Source: Pseudofabraea citricarpa
Taxonomy: Eukaryota > Ascomycota > Leotiomycetes > Helotiales > Dermateaceae
NCBI GenBank assembly: GCA_029641185.1
Contig: JAPWGK010000019.1
Span: forward strand, 558,001-622,000
Direction: 5' to 3'
Length of the DNA: 64,000 bases
Under the pieces are notes generated by a model. The model ran no database searches and was not told the origin of the DNA. It was given only the letters and a program-made list of their open reading frames with translations. Made by a program: the position numbers and the translations under genes. Shown here piece after piece: positions 34,740 to 48,100 of the stretch; position 1 is the first letter of the stretch; each line of letters opens with the position of its first letter.

Positions 34740-35837
34740 ATGAGGATCAGGTTGAGAGCTCCCGGTGGCGCCTCCACAATAACCCTTGCAGATGATGCCA
34801 CTGTTGGTGACCTGATAGCTGAGATCACGGATAAGACCTCTGTAAAGAGTTTCGACATCAAATACGGTTATCCACCTAAGCCGTTGCTTCTAGAACAGAA
34901 GACAATTTTATTGCGCGATTTGGATGTCAATTTGAACGGGGAGCAGCTCACCATTGGTGCAAAGGATGAACCAGCTGCAAGGAAACCAGAGTCCGGAACT
35001 CAGCAACCAGTGACAAAAGGCTCGCCATCGAAGCAGGCCAATGAGCCCGTGGCTTTGAAGAGGAAAGCTATGGAAGGAGATGTACCAGAGATACCCATGC
35101 CCGAGCGAGGAGCCACTCTTGGTAAGGCGGAAGCTCGTGGTAATGTGACCAGCATGTTAACCCGCCTGCAGTGCTCCGCGTGATGCCAGACGACAATAGC
35201 TGCTTATTTCGAGCCTTTGCTACTGCTGTACTGCCAATCGATGATGATCAGAGCATGCCGGAACTCCGGTCTCTTGTTGCGAGCACCATTCAAGCGGATC
35301 CAGAGAAGTATACCAAGATAGTTCTGGAAAAAGAACCAGATGACTATTGCCGGTGGATCCAGACCGAAGCAGCATGGGGTGGTGCTATCGAAATGGAAAT
35401 ATTGGCAAATCATTACGAGGTCGAAATATGTAGTATTGATGTTGAGGTGATTTCCCTTTTCATTCGAAAGTATGGTCGCTTACTTTCCACAGTCAGGACA
35501 GCCACTCCGGTTCAATGAGGGACAGGCTCTACGCTGTATCTTGGTCTATTCTGGCATTCACTATGATACTGTTGTTCAGAGTCCCTCTGATCCTCCACAT
35601 ACTCGAGCAGATAGTCCTCCTGAGTTAGATAAGCGGATTTTCGATACGGATGACGATGAAATCTTGATGAGGGCACTAGAGTTGTGTCGTAAGCTCAACG
35701 CAAAACATTACTACACAAATACAGGTAGCATGCCCATCAAATGTAATGTTTGTGGCTGGATTGGTCTTGGACAGGTCGAGGCTAGCCAACACGCCCAGCA
35801 AACAGATCACTATGATATGGCGGAAGTTACTAGATAA
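34740..35837 (+). CDS. OTU1: OTU deubiquitinase Otu1/YOD1
   Basis: Exons 34740..35121, 35172..35446, 35493..35837 give 333 residues. An N-terminal ubiquitin-like UBX fold (1-80) binds Cdc48/p97 in the known proteins. The OTU catalytic core starts at about residue 129 with Cys138 in PDDNSCLFRA and ends with the His-containing YSGIHYDTV. A C-terminal C2H2 finger (CNVCGWIGLGQ ... HAQQTDH) completes the Otu1 architecture. Otu1 trims ubiquitin chains from Cdc48 substrates, including in ER-associated degradation. Introns are 50 and 46 nt. A Pro/Lys-rich linker (80-125) is variable. Confidence 0.93.
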
Positions 35838-38800
35838 ATATTTTAGGAATTTACACTGCAGAAATGTCTTGCATTATCTTGTTGGCTCCTTTTGGTGCTG
35901 GTTAATTCCAAAGGAGGTCGTTTGGCGGTAGTTGGTAGCATATCACCAGAATACCATGTATTCCCATGGCGTTCTAACATTATCTCTTGCTACCTTGATG
36001 AATAGCTGCAGTGGTGAGAATGTTGTACATTAAGGGCATTCTTAAATTAACCCAAACATATACGGGAATTCATACATATCTACAAGTATATTTGTCTATG
36101 TTCCCGTGATACGACGTCAACTGATACAAGAGGCATATATCAATACATCTACTCTTGAGCTTTGCTTACGGCAAGACCACCTATTATGAAGACATAGCCG
36201 GTCCTGTAGCTCTAACCTCTACTCACACCGCAGAAACCGACTTCAAACTATCATTGTCTTTCGGCTGTGTCAGTAGTACAGATAGTCAGCCAGAGCCTAT
36301 GTTTATTGCTCTTCCTTTGTGGTTCGGATCACACCCCACACACTTTCCACATGAATCGATTCAAACTCTAGACTCTGTTTCTTATTGCATTAATTGGTTT
36401 GCCGAAGGGACAAGATGCTGTTCCCTCGTGCTAGACTGTTCTTCTGAGGGCGCTGACGCTGAAGCTGAAGCTGCAAGAGATTATAGATTTGCTGGTTTTT
36501 TTTGTTTTTTTTTTTTTAGCTAGGACTTCATAAGGGAGCGCAGTATGGCCCTCAGTATGACCATAATTGCTTTGCCATTTATAATAGCCGTATTTGCATC
36601 AACTTACCTGGCTTTGGGGCGAATCAGCGATAGCGAGACGATAACTTGTGGTAACTTGTGATGTAGCAAAGAGGGAGAGATCGTCTGCTTAAATCTTGTT
36701 GGAATAGGCTATTATACAATGACAGATAAAAGGCATCTGGTATTTTGAAGACTGTGAAATTCTTTGAAATAACTCCTTATGGAATAGTTAATGCCTGAAG
36801 TTTCATATAACGATAGCCATAAATTAACGGTTCGTAAATACACTGATGATTTTCTAGCGTTAGGATTAATTCTATCGAAAATTTATATCCTGAAAAGGAT
36901 AATTGATTAACTCGTTGCTCTATTTAAGTGTTACTTGCTAAAATGATTATAAATGGTTGGTTTTAGCTGGAGATGGGTATGTCGTTGAAAGCGCTCGTGG
37001 ATGAATTACATTCTTTAAGCTATAGTACTCGCAAATGATATAATACATGCAAAAGAGTAAGTTAAAATATTAATGAATTGACAACACATCAAGTGAAATG
37101 TAAAGAATAAAAGCCTCGAGTAACACACTTTCGACCGGCTTATATTCTCTTCTAGCATATAGACAGGTTCTTGTCTTGGCCAGGTTATCTATCTCTTAAG
37201 ATAATCTCTCCTCTCGAGGTATCATATACATCTAAGCATCAAGGGCCTTCTTAACTAGTGGAGTTAAACAAATATACTAGTGAAGGTAAGTTATTAAAGT
37301 TATACGTTATTTGGCTTGTTTATACTGGTTGTGTTATTATCTGGCGGTATACCGTGTTATAAAAAAACATATAAACTACTTGGTACTTATCGTTGCAGCT
37401 AAATTCATTCATACTATCGCGATTTATTAGTCCGCTCCAGTTAACACGAGCTGGTGGCAGAAATTTCGTGACAGCTAGGAGTTCCAGACGGATTTCTACA
37501 AAACTGTGGATGTCGTTTAAGTGATATCTATAATTAAAAGTAAAGCTACTAAGTATATGAAAGCGCAACCTTTCCCAGCAATCTGAAAAGGCATGATATC
37601 ATCTCAAGGTGGAAGTCAACAAATGGGAGCCTGGCATAATATAGCACGAACTCTTGCGGATAATAACTAGTATATATGTTCGAAGGTGTCAAACTCTCCC
37701 TAAACTTCACATGGCCGGGCAATACCCTATCGATACTATTATTCCAACTCGTAGCTCCTATGGTGTTAAAAAGGAAACAAATTTACTATATATATATTAT
37801 ACCAGAAGTCCATCGAAGTAAAATTATAAACTTGTCCGCAAAAGTGGTATATCGCTTAAAATCAAGCGAGGGCTCTTGCTTTCTACTTACTCATTTGATA
37901 TACAAGTATGACTAGACTTTTAAGAGTGAACCTCTCTACCTCAGAGAATGTAGCTAGGTTTAGACTTGGGTGTAATATACTCAGGTTGGTGAGATTAGCC
38001 CGTCTTGCTATAGAGCAGCGAAGGGCAAGAAGGTAGTATTCCAGCCAAGGCATTCCGATTCGTTATATTACCTGCTGTGCTCCCGCCTGACTTAGCGGTC
38101 ATATCTAATATTCTAGCCCCAGGATATATTTGAGCAGTAGCGAAGATTGACACGGTGATGTTACCTGACCGAAGGTGCCCGTCTTCCTCGGGCTCGGGTT
38201 TGCTAGAAGTCGGTACTTGGGTGGGCTATTATGATACTCGGAGAGTGTAACCGCTATATCGCGTGGTACAGGAAAGAACTAGCTGGTTGGATGCCATTGA
38301 AAAATGCCGTGGCTACTTCCTTCTCCTTCAAAAGGTATAAGGCTATTAATAATATGTCAAACTGCTCAAAGTATGAGTATTTGAGAGCGAGGTGGATATA
38401 TCATAGAGACCACAAGACGGCCAGCGATTTCTCTTACCGTGTGCTACCCACCTGGTTATTAGTCTTTACATCACCAAAGCCAATTACGTTCATCCAGGGG
38501 AGTTTAACTCCCCCCTTCTTAGCTATATCAACCAGCACACGCAACATCCAGATTCCAATCAAAGGTCCGTCAAGGCCATCCGTACCTTACTTTCCAGATT
38601 TCAGACAACTGCCCCACAAGGAGATCAACTAGGAGGAAACATCCGGAAGCATCAGGGACACGAATGCAGGCAGATATCTCTGATCCAGCAAATGACGAAA
38701 ACCGAAATGATACGAGAATGAAGCACCTCTATAACAGGAACGCTGTTCTTTCATCGTGTGTGCCATACGTACATACATGCATACATACATACATACATAC

Positions 38801-39455
38801 ATACAAACCCAGCCCAGTGTTCCAAGAGGTGGCGTACGAAGATGGTACTCACATATGGCACCAGACTTAGTTGATGGCCAATCCAAGGAGACCCAACGAC
38901 CTTCTCTCAAAATGGGCTATGGCACGGTTTTTTGTTTTGCTCCAAAGCCAGAAACTCGACGGCCGTGACAGAACTTCTTCGCTTCACATAATCCTACCGA
39001 GAAGAAGCTCCCTACAGAAACCTCTTCAGCGGGAGAGTAAAAGGGCCAAGATCAAGGAATACCAGAAGAACTCATGTCAGTACTGCTCTATGCACAGAAC
39101 AGTATCACAGTTGATATAGATCACTTTGAATCACAGATAAGGGCTAATATATGAATTGCTTTTAAAGTTTTACGATACACAGGCCTCAATCACAAACACG
39201 ACATGTTCAACCCAAGTAGAAAAAATCCTTTCATAATCATTCTCCAATACAATCTATGAAGCTGTACAATTAGGGTTCGAAACCGATGGTAAAAGCCCCC
39301 CCTCCACAAGCAGTAAAACAAAGGAAACAGTGAACAGGCAGGATACTGCCAAGATGATGCAGCCAAACATTCATGTGCTAAACAAACCTCGGAAATCCAA
39401 GGGAGTTAAGTAAACAGACGCCCAAAAGCAAAAGCCATATTTCTAGGCTGATATA
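35838..39455. other. AT-rich, gene-empty block
   Basis: About 3.6 kb with high A+T, many TpA steps and no reading frame with splice or family support. It includes a (CATA)n tract near 38770-38805 and a poly-T run near 36500-36520. The composition resembles RIP-degraded repeat DNA of filamentous ascomycetes, but I could not recognise any transposon protein remnant. Confidence 0.55.
38766..38804 (+). repeat. (CATA)n microsatellite
   Basis: A run of CATA/TACA units at roughly 38766-38804 within the AT-rich block. Borders are approximate. Confidence 0.85.
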
Positions 39456-41212
39456 TTACAAGACGATCATGCCGGCTCCGGCAATACCAGCAACCAACAC
39501 GTATGCTCCAAGTTGTAGCATGCCCATGTTGAATTGAGGAACGGTGATGGCTCCAGCGGCGTTGGTGCTGCTAGAGGAGGATGAGCTAGATGATCCAGAT
39601 CCACTTGAAGAACCAGTGCCAGTTGGGGCGCTGGTAACAGTTCCGGTACCAGCGGTTCCAGCCTGGCTGATCAAAGCACTGCAGCTGGAACTGGTCGAGC
39701 CGGATTGGGTTCCAGCATTTCCACCAAAGTCGCAAGCAGTAGATGCTTGAGATTGAGATTCGTAGTATTGGTTGAAAGCGAACGACAGCTTCTGGGAGGC
39801 TGTGCACATGGAGTAGGCACCGTAGACACCGGTGGTTGCGTTGGCAGTAATACCAGCACAGGCGCTGTCACTGAGTCCACAGACGGTGCTGAAAAGAGTG
39901 GCAGTCTCGTTACCGCTGAGGCCATCATTGGCGACGCAAGAGAGCGAAGCGACCATGCAGTCACAGAGATCAGCATTGGCAATCGGGGGAAGGTTGCTGG
40001 ATGCAGCCCAGGCGGTTCCGGTTGGTGGGCAAGTTGCAGCAACGGTGTTGGAGACAACGTAAGCAGCGGAGCTGGTGTAGGTAGGAGTAGCCTTGGCAAT
40101 TTGGCTGGAGAGCGCAGTGAAATCAGAAAGCTTGCTGGCGGTGTTTCCAGAGAGAGAAACAAGACCTATCACCACGTTAGTATTCCTTCTATCCAAGGAC
40201 TGGATAACCACATACCATAGTCGTTGGCTTCCTGGAAGTACATGTAGACAATTCCACCGGACCAGACGGAGGTCATGTTGTCGCCATAGATAGCTTGGAC
40301 CTCAGTGAAAGGACGGGGCTGGACAGTGTTGCATCCATATTCAGCAAAGAATGCAGGGACGGAATAGGTCTCAAACTCCTTGGTTCTCTGGTCATAACCG
40401 GACTCAGTGAAACTGGAATCACCGCACCACGAGTAGATGTTGTAACCCCAGAAGTCAATGGCATCAGCGCTGTCACCGCAGTTGAAGTACTCGGCAAGGG
40501 GAATACGGATCTCAGCATCGTCGTTGGTGGCGTATCCAACACCAATGGTACGGTAACCCTTCGTCTTGATATAGGCTTTGCTGTCACGGACAGCAGCCTT
40601 CACGAAAGCACTAGCATTGGTGTTGTTGACCTGGTTGGAAACTTCGTTACCGGCAAAGAATCCCAAGACGTTGGTGTAGTTGGCAAGCTCGTCGATGACG
40701 GCGGCGTAACCCGCGAACAACTCTGTGTTCCAGGTGGGATCATCACGGTTGATGGAGTTGGAAGGGTTGGAAAGATCCTGGATGAGGTAGATGCCGTTCT
40801 CCTGGAGCAAGTTCATGCACGCGGTGTGGTCCAGGGTGGGATCAATGGCGTATACACGGATGGTATTGGTACCCAATTCCTTCAAGAGGGGCACATCGCG
40901 AGTGCATCCAGCTTCATCGGCCAAGGGATCGGTAAAGGTGACGGTATCGCTGGTTGAGCCATTAGAGTTCACATCCTGTTGGTATGCGACACCCTTGATG
41001 AAGAACTCGGTTCCGTTCTCGTAGAAGAAATGGGATCCCTAGATGGCGGATTAGCACGATGATGGGAATTTGGTGTTTACGGGGCGAGATGCGAGGTGCG
41101 AGGCGCGTACCTTGATAACAATAGGAGGGAGGTCAGCTGCAGCAGCGGATGATGCGAACAGCGCGCCACCGAGGGCAGCGGCAGCCAGCGAGGCAGCACC
41201 GAAGGACTTCAT
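39456..41212 (-). CDS. gel: GPI-anchored beta-1,3-glucanosyltransferase (GH72, X8/CBM43)
   Basis: Exons 41111..41212, 40216..41038, 39456..40165 give 544 residues. A signal peptide (about 1-25) is followed by the GH72 domain with acid/base Glu166 in [10 protein letters not shown] and nucleophile Glu267 in FFAEYGCNT, the same spacing as in Aspergillus Gel enzymes. A Cys-rich X8/CBM43 module (about 370-460), a Ser/Gly/Thr-rich linker and a hydrophobic C-terminus indicate a GPI signal. These enzymes cut and rejoin beta-1,3-glucan at the cell surface, elongating chains made by FKS1. Introns are 72 and 50 nt. It diverges from FKS1 across 3.95 kb. Its upstream leader is strongly polypyrimidine on the coding strand. 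Confidence 0.95.
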
Positions 41213-44200
41213 GGTGATGAAGGTGTAACGTTATGCGATTGTATTGATTGCTGTTTGTCTGTCTGTCCAGGTCGTGATGGTGGTGGTGGTGTTGTTGTGA
41301 CGTCGGGTTGTGGTTCACGGTTGGTATGGGCTAGTGGTAATTCCGTCTCAAACAAAGCGGGAGGAACGACTCTTAATTGGGGGGAAGCAACGAGTGTTGG
41401 CAAATAAATGAATGAGTGTCGAGAAAGAGGTTATGGGTGTAATTATGGCAAGAGGCAAGAAAGGGAGAAGAATAATGAGGAGGAGAAAACACGGACGGGA
41501 GAGAGTACAAGAGAGAGCGAGCGAGAGACAGAGAAAGACAGAGAGAAACAAGCTACAGGCCTCCTGAAGGAACTGAGTGGCCTGGCTTGCTTCGTATCGA
41601 CGAGTCCCCTTTGGAGCCTCGGGCGCAACGGGCAGCCGCTGGACGTAACTCGTAGGCCTCTCGCAGGGATGCCATACCACACACACATACCACACATACG
41701 CAGCAAATTAACCCAGGATCCACCATCAGGACGCCTCAGCCCGAATTCACAGCCCATCGACTATAGACTATCCCTTTGCTGCTCTCAGGCACAGACAGAT
41801 TCTTGGTGGTGGTAGATTCTGATAGTCCGGAGACCGAGAGGAGAATGACAGGAGAAAAGAAAGTCTTACTTCTGTATCGATGCAATTGAATGCTTCTCAA
41901 GTTCTCAACTCACTCACTGCCAACCTTCATCTTCCAATATTCAACGCTTGGTCGCCGCCGACTCCATCCCGTCATCGTCGCCAGGGGCTTCAAACACACC
42001 GAGAGATTCCTTCAGCCACGTGATCCGACTACGACTCTGGCGAGGCGCAGCAGCAGGTGGATGGATGGCAGGACACAGGAGAGTGAATACCAGACGATAT
42101 TGCTGTCTCGACTTCAGACGAGATGAGATGAGAGGAGAGATACGCAGATGCATACGAGTTTGCGGGAAGCGGGAGAGGGAGACATCATCCATTTAAATAA
42201 CATGGCCCAACACGAACCCCCTTTCGAGAGATTAACCAAGCACTTGGAAAGTTCTTCAGTGCCTACCTCCAAGACCACCAACGCACCAAGTCAAGAGAGT
42301 CAAGAGAGTCAAGAGAACGACAAGACGCCCCATAAGAGTCCAGAAGTATTTGATGATCCGACGTCACCGCTGCTTCTGGCTGGACAGGAAAACAGGAAAA
42401 CTGGACAGCAATACTTTCACAGCACAGCTGGGTACCACCACATATGTCTATCCATGGAGACGGCAGAGCATGTCTGAAGTTCTGAACAACAAAAGAGGTC
42501 TCACTCGCTCATGCGGCCCACATGCCGGTATCATAAGCTGGAGGGGGGAGCCAACTCATTCTGGAAGCCAACGAGGCTGATCTTCTTCAACTGCTCAAGT
42601 GCCCCTTTTCACTACTGAGCTTCGGTCCACTCGGAGGCAAATCCCAGAAGTTCAGAACACAGCTGCCGAAGCTTGAATCGCGTGTATGCACACCACCTGC
42701 TATTGGACAATGCACCAGATTGCGATAAAGGATTTCGTATGGATCGCCCCCCCGTCGCTGGTGCTGTCTATTTTGAGAAGTCCTCACAGGTACGACGAAC
42801 ATGCCTGGATGCTGAACATCATTCACGATGATCGTGTACCGCACTCGACGACGGCCATGGCACTTGAACAATCCCATCGTGGATCGTCCGTACGGCATGA
42901 CCATGACCATGACCATCACCACTGCCCACTGCCCAGTGACGGGAGATGGATTTGCCTTCAACAACATCCGCCGTCGAGAGCACCATGTGTGGTGCCACAA
43001 GCGCTCCATCCCAACCTTCGTTACCTGCCACCCGGCCAGCCTGCAACTCTTCCAGCAACGCGTTGTGGCGGGTAGCAAGTTACTAGCAACATCGCAACAC
43101 ACGACAGGGTACGGCAGGGGTCGTATGCCGGCTTCGACCTGAACATGCGCAAGAAACGTTGAATGCCAAGCAAGAATGATCGGATTACTCTTGATCGTGA
43201 ACTCTCGGACTCTGCCATGCCAAACATGAGTGCATTTCATGCCATGCTACTGTACAGTACGGCAGCGGAGGAGGGAGGACGAACATCTGTCAGCAGCACC
43301 AGCTTTTGAGATGAGCGACATGAGCCTCTTGGTAGGTGCGTGGTTAGTGAGATGGCGAGTGGAGAGGGCCGGATAGCATGGAAATGAAGCTTGAATTGTC
43401 AAACACCCGGCACCAGGCGCCCCTGAGAAACAGCGACGAATAATGAGGCGGGGGGCGACGCGTGAGGTGGTGCAAACGATAAGTCTTCATGCGCTACTGT
43501 ACAGGACGGTAGTAGTAGTAGTAGTAGGAAAAGAAGAAGAAGCATGATCACAGGCCCTCGCTCGTCGGACGCTGCAGTATGGGGTGGGCAGTGGGCACTG
43601 GGCAGGACACGACAGGATACAGTAGTAGTAGTAGTAGGTATTATTGCACCGCAGTTAAAAGCATTCGGACCCGAGTAGGATGTGCTCGACTCCTCGTACA
43701 GCTGCAATGCAGCAGCAGTGTCGACTCTTGGGAGTGCCGGCCCCTGAATAAATCAATAAACTCTCTTCAGATGTGCTTGCAAAGCAGAAATTTTTAGATA
43801 GCTCCGTAGATGCTTCTCGGGACAAGAATCAAGACGCAGAAGTGCCTTAAATTAATAAGGAAGTGAGCACTATGAGCGTATGACGATGCGGCTATTCAGG
43901 GGAGACGAGGTCGAATTGGCCACAGCGCTCATCCGCCCATGATTCCCTGAAAGGGGCGCTGGAAGGGGCCTGGCGCGTCTTTTTATTTAGCCCAAAGATC
44001 TTGCTTCTGAGTTCTGAGGGCTACAGGGGCCACAAGGGCTACAAAGGCCCCCACCGTAGCTGGCATCAGAGTGTTCAGAGTGCCGCAGCAGGGTGTGTAA
44101 CCCCCGTCCAGCCCCCCCCCCGTCCAGCCCGGCTCCCTGAAGGCACCAGGCTGCTTTGGGTGTTCAAGCTCCTTCATTCCACAGGGTTATGCTCGCCTGC

Positions 44201-45164
44201 ACAATTCGTACGCTGCTCCCCCCCCAGCACCCAGCACCCAGCACCCAGCGCTGCAGCACACCAACACCTTCCAGCCAGCACTCCCACGCCCGTTCCCACC
44301 ACCCACAGGCTTCTTCTCCCCCCTCTCCCCCCCGAAACTAGATTTCAGTGCTGCTCCACCCGCGCAATTCTTTACTAGCGAGCCACCTCCGTACCACGCT
44401 CTGAAATTCCCCAATACGTAGTACACGTCGAGCCATTCCAGAACTTCCTCATCTTCTCCCCTTCTCCCCTTCTTCTCCTCCTTCCTCCCTCAACTTTCTC
44501 CTTCACCAACACCAACACGAACATTGGCAACATTGGACGTCTTCAGTCCTTTCGTTGTGTTGTGCTGTGTCGTCCCGCGATCATCGTCATCGCCACTTTC
44601 TTGTTCCCACACTCGTTCCAGTGCCATTCGTAGTGCACGCTCGTCGCGCGTTAGCTTGCGAGTAGGGGGCTGAATTGTCCAAGCAACACGCAAACACTGC
44701 GAATCACCGCAGAACCAGGAAAACAGGTTCCTCCTGTCTGCCGCCCCTTCTTCGATCTACGAACGCAACAACAACAACACCACCACTACCACTACCACCA
44801 CCGGTCACTACCACTTCATACCGTCCTTTCGAAGCTGCCACTGTTCTTTCACCCGATCTTGTGTTTCTTTCGGCCTATCGCCATCCGCAATTCCGTTGTA
44901 CCATTACTCCTTTTTCCAACTGCACCGCAAAACCAAACAGCTCGTTTGCAGCTGTTTTTCAGTACCAGGAAGAACAACCACCACACTCGAGTCAATCACT
45001 TTCTCCCAATGTGCACATAATCTGTAAGTTTGTACTTCGTAGCTGCGACGCACCCCGGCCAAATCAGTCCTCGGCATTGCGTCTGGACGACGAAAGGGTC
45101 GGAAGACCGCTCATCTTGAACAACCACTAATGGAAAGTTTTCAGGTCTTTTTTAAAACGCAATC
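41213..45164. other. Long divergent upstream region of GEL and FKS1
   Basis: 3.95 kb without a supported gene. It holds a polypurine tract at about 41405-41560 (pyrimidine-rich leader of GEL), CATGAC hexamer repeats near 42895-42920, two (AGT)n runs near 43508-43528 and 43620-43637, a C-run near 44108-44118, CACCCAG repeats near 44225-44250 and CAA/CAC triplet runs near 44765-44803. Long, repeat-rich intergenic DNA shared by two cell-wall genes may be a large control region. Confidence 0.65.
45024..45144 (+). other. Predicted 5' UTR intron of FKS1
   Basis: GTAAGT at 45024, a CCACTAATG branch-like site near 45124 and TTTTCAG ending at 45144 form a likely 121-nt intron 20 nt before the FKS1 start codon. 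The ATG at 45130 would be removed by splicing. Confidence 0.55.
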
Positions 45165-48100
45165 ATGTCGGGACACCCACAGCAGCAAGCCCACTATGAT
45201 GATGGCTACGACCAACATCAACCGGGCAATGCTGACTCGTACTATCAAGACGAGCATAATCAACAATACTACGATAATCAACCAGGTTACGCAGCGGATC
45301 CAGCCCACGGCCGTGCCAACCAGCAGGGAGGAGATGGCTATTATGACGAGTCGTATGTTTTTCCTTTGCTGTAAGTAAGATTTATCTAACCGTGATCCCA
45401 GGGGCTACTACAATGCCGACGCGAACAATCCGTACCAGCAGGAGGGCGGCTACTACGAGGGCCACGACCACGGCGGACAGTACCAAGACGAGTACTATAA
45501 TGATCAATATTACGACCAAGGTGGCGCTGCTGGGCAGCAACAAGGCCAGGGTTATCCTCCAGGAAAGCGTCGTGGCCAGGACTCCGAAGAAGAATCAGAG
45601 ACCTTCAGTGACTTCACGATGAGATCCGACATGCAAAGAGCTACCGACATGGATTACTATGGCCGCGGCGACGAACGCTACAATAGTTACAACGAGAGTC
45701 AAATGGGCGGAAACGGATATCGTCCCCCGTCGTCCCAGATTTCTTATGGTGGCAATCGATCATCGGGTGCATCAACGCCAAACTACGGCATGGACTACAA
45801 CAATGTCCTTCCGGCCGGCCAACGCTCTCGAGAGCCATATCCTGCCTGGACTTCGGATGCTCAGATTCCATTGTCAAAGGAAGAGGTTGAGGATATCTTC
45901 TTGGATTTAACCGCCAAGTTTGGATTCCAGCGTGACAGCATGCGCAACATGTATGATCACTTGATGACCCTCTTGGATTCCAGAGCATCGAGAATGACAC
46001 CAAATCAAGCCCTCCTCTCGCTCCATGCTGATTATATTGGAGGAGACAACGCCAATTACCGAAAGTGGTACTTCGCTGCCCATCTGGATTTGGATGATGC
46101 TGTTGGATTTGCCAACATGAAACTTGGCAAGGCTAGCAGACGCACTCGAAAGGCTCGCCGTGCGGCAAAGAAGAAGGCGGAAGCTGATCCCCAGAACGAG
46201 GCTCAGACTCTCGAGCAATTGGAAGGTGATAACAGCTTAGAAGCAGCCGAGTATCGATGGAAGACACGTATGAACCGCATGTCTCAGCATGACCGAGTCC
46301 GCCAGATTGCTCTGTATCTCCTTTGCTGGGGAGAGGCTAACCAGGTCCGTTTCATGCCGGAATGTCTTTGCTTCATTTTCAAGTGTGCCGACGATTACCT
46401 CAACTCTCCAGCCTGTCAGAATCTGGTGGAACCTGTAGACGAGTTCACTTATTTGAACAACGTTATCACTCCTCTCTACCAATACTGCAGAGATCAGGGT
46501 TACGAAATTCAAGATGGCAAGTACGTCCGCCGAGAGAGAGATCATGCGCAGATTATTGGATATGATGATTGCAACCAGCTGTTCTGGTACCCCGAGGGTA
46601 TCGAGCGTATAGTCATGGAGGACAAATCTCGTCTGGTCGACCTGCCTCCTGCTGAGCGGTTCTTGAAGCTCAAGGATGTGCACTGGAAGAAGGTCTTCTT
46701 CAAGACGTACAAGGAAACCAGATCTTGGTTCCACATGATCGTCAACTTCAACCGTATCTGGGTTATTCATCTGTCCTTCTTCTGGTTCTTTACTGCTAAG
46801 AACTCTCCCACACTTCTTGTCAAGAACTATAAACAGGAAGAAAACAACAAACCGAGTGGTGCCGCACAATGGTCTGCTGTTGGTCTTGGTGGTGCCGTAG
46901 CAAGTTTCATCATGCTTGTTGCAACCATTGCTGAATGGACCTACGTCCCTCGTCGGTGGGCAGGTGCACAGCATTTGACCAAACGTTTACTGTTCATCAT
47001 TGTCGTCCTCGCCATCAATGTCGCACCAGCCGTATACATCTTCATGTTTGCTGACCAGAAGTCCAAGATTGCTTTGACTATTGGAATCGTCCACTTTTTC
47101 GTCGCCGTTGCAACAGTCTTTTTCTTCTCGGTTATGCCTCTAGGAGGTCTGTTTGGAAGCTATCTCACCAAGAATTCGAGACAATATGTCGCCAGTCAAA
47201 CATTCACCGCCAGCTATCCTCGCCTCAGTGGCAACGATATGTGGATGTCTTACGGGCTGTGGGTCATCGTCTTCGCTGCCAAGCTTGTTGAGTCGTACTT
47301 CTTCTTGACTCTGTCTTTCCGTGATCCCATCAGGTATCTCGCATCTATGAAGATCGAGAACTGTGTAGGAGATAAGATCCTTGGTGATGTCCTGTGCCAT
47401 CTGCAGCCCAAGATTCTCTTGGGTTTGATGTTCTTCACAGATCTGTGCTTGTTCTTCCTCGACAGTTTCTTGTGGTACATTATCATGAACACCGTGTTCT
47501 CTATTGCTCGCTCGTTCTACCTCGGTGTATCTATCTGGACTCCTTGGAGAAACATTTTCTCGCGCTTACCGAAGCGTATCTACTCAAAGGTTCTTGCAAC
47601 CACTGACATGGAAATCAAGTACAAGCCAAAGGTTCTGATCTCTCAAATCTGGAACGCTATCGTTATTTCCATGTACCGTGAGCATTTGCTTGCTATCGAC
47701 CATGTTCAGAAGCTTCTTTACCATCAAGTACCCTCCGAACAAGAGGGAAAGCGAACTCTTCGGGCACCAACCTTCTTCGTCTCGCAGGAAGATCACTCCT
47801 TCAAGACTGAATTCTTCCCTGCCCAGAGTGAAGCCGAGAGACGTATCTCTTTCTTTGCTCAATCTCTATCGACGCCTATTCCTGAGCCACTCCCGGTTGA
47901 CAACATGCCCACTTTCACCGTCTTGATTCCTCATTACAGCGAGAAGATTCTACTGTCTCTGCGTGAGATCATTCGTGAAGATGAGCCATACTCTCGTGTC
48001 ACTCTCCTTGAGTATCTCAAACAACTTCATCCTCACGAGTGGGATTGCTTTGTCAAGGACACCAAGATTCTTGCTGACGAAACATCTCAATTCAATGGTG

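Noticed and set aside
36155..36523. 122-codon frame in the AT-rich block
   Set aside because: Ends in a poly-Phe run from a T tract, no domain and no codon-use signal.
39255..39285. GGTTCGAAACC as a tRNA B-box
   Set aside because: No acceptor or anticodon arms can be folded around it.
41408..41815. Highly charged Glu/Arg-rich reading frame upstream of GEL
   Set aside because: It is a translation of the polypurine tract opposite the GEL leader, with no splice or family support.
42148..42477. Possible small gene in the GEL/FKS1 gap
   Set aside because: Low-complexity frame with SQE repeats, no conserved domain and no convincing splice sites.
47302..47331. Echinocandin-resistance substitution in FKS1 hot spot 1
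   Set aside because: The [10 protein letters not shown] sequence has the usual Phe, Ser and Pro residues; nothing supports a resistance change from sequence alone.
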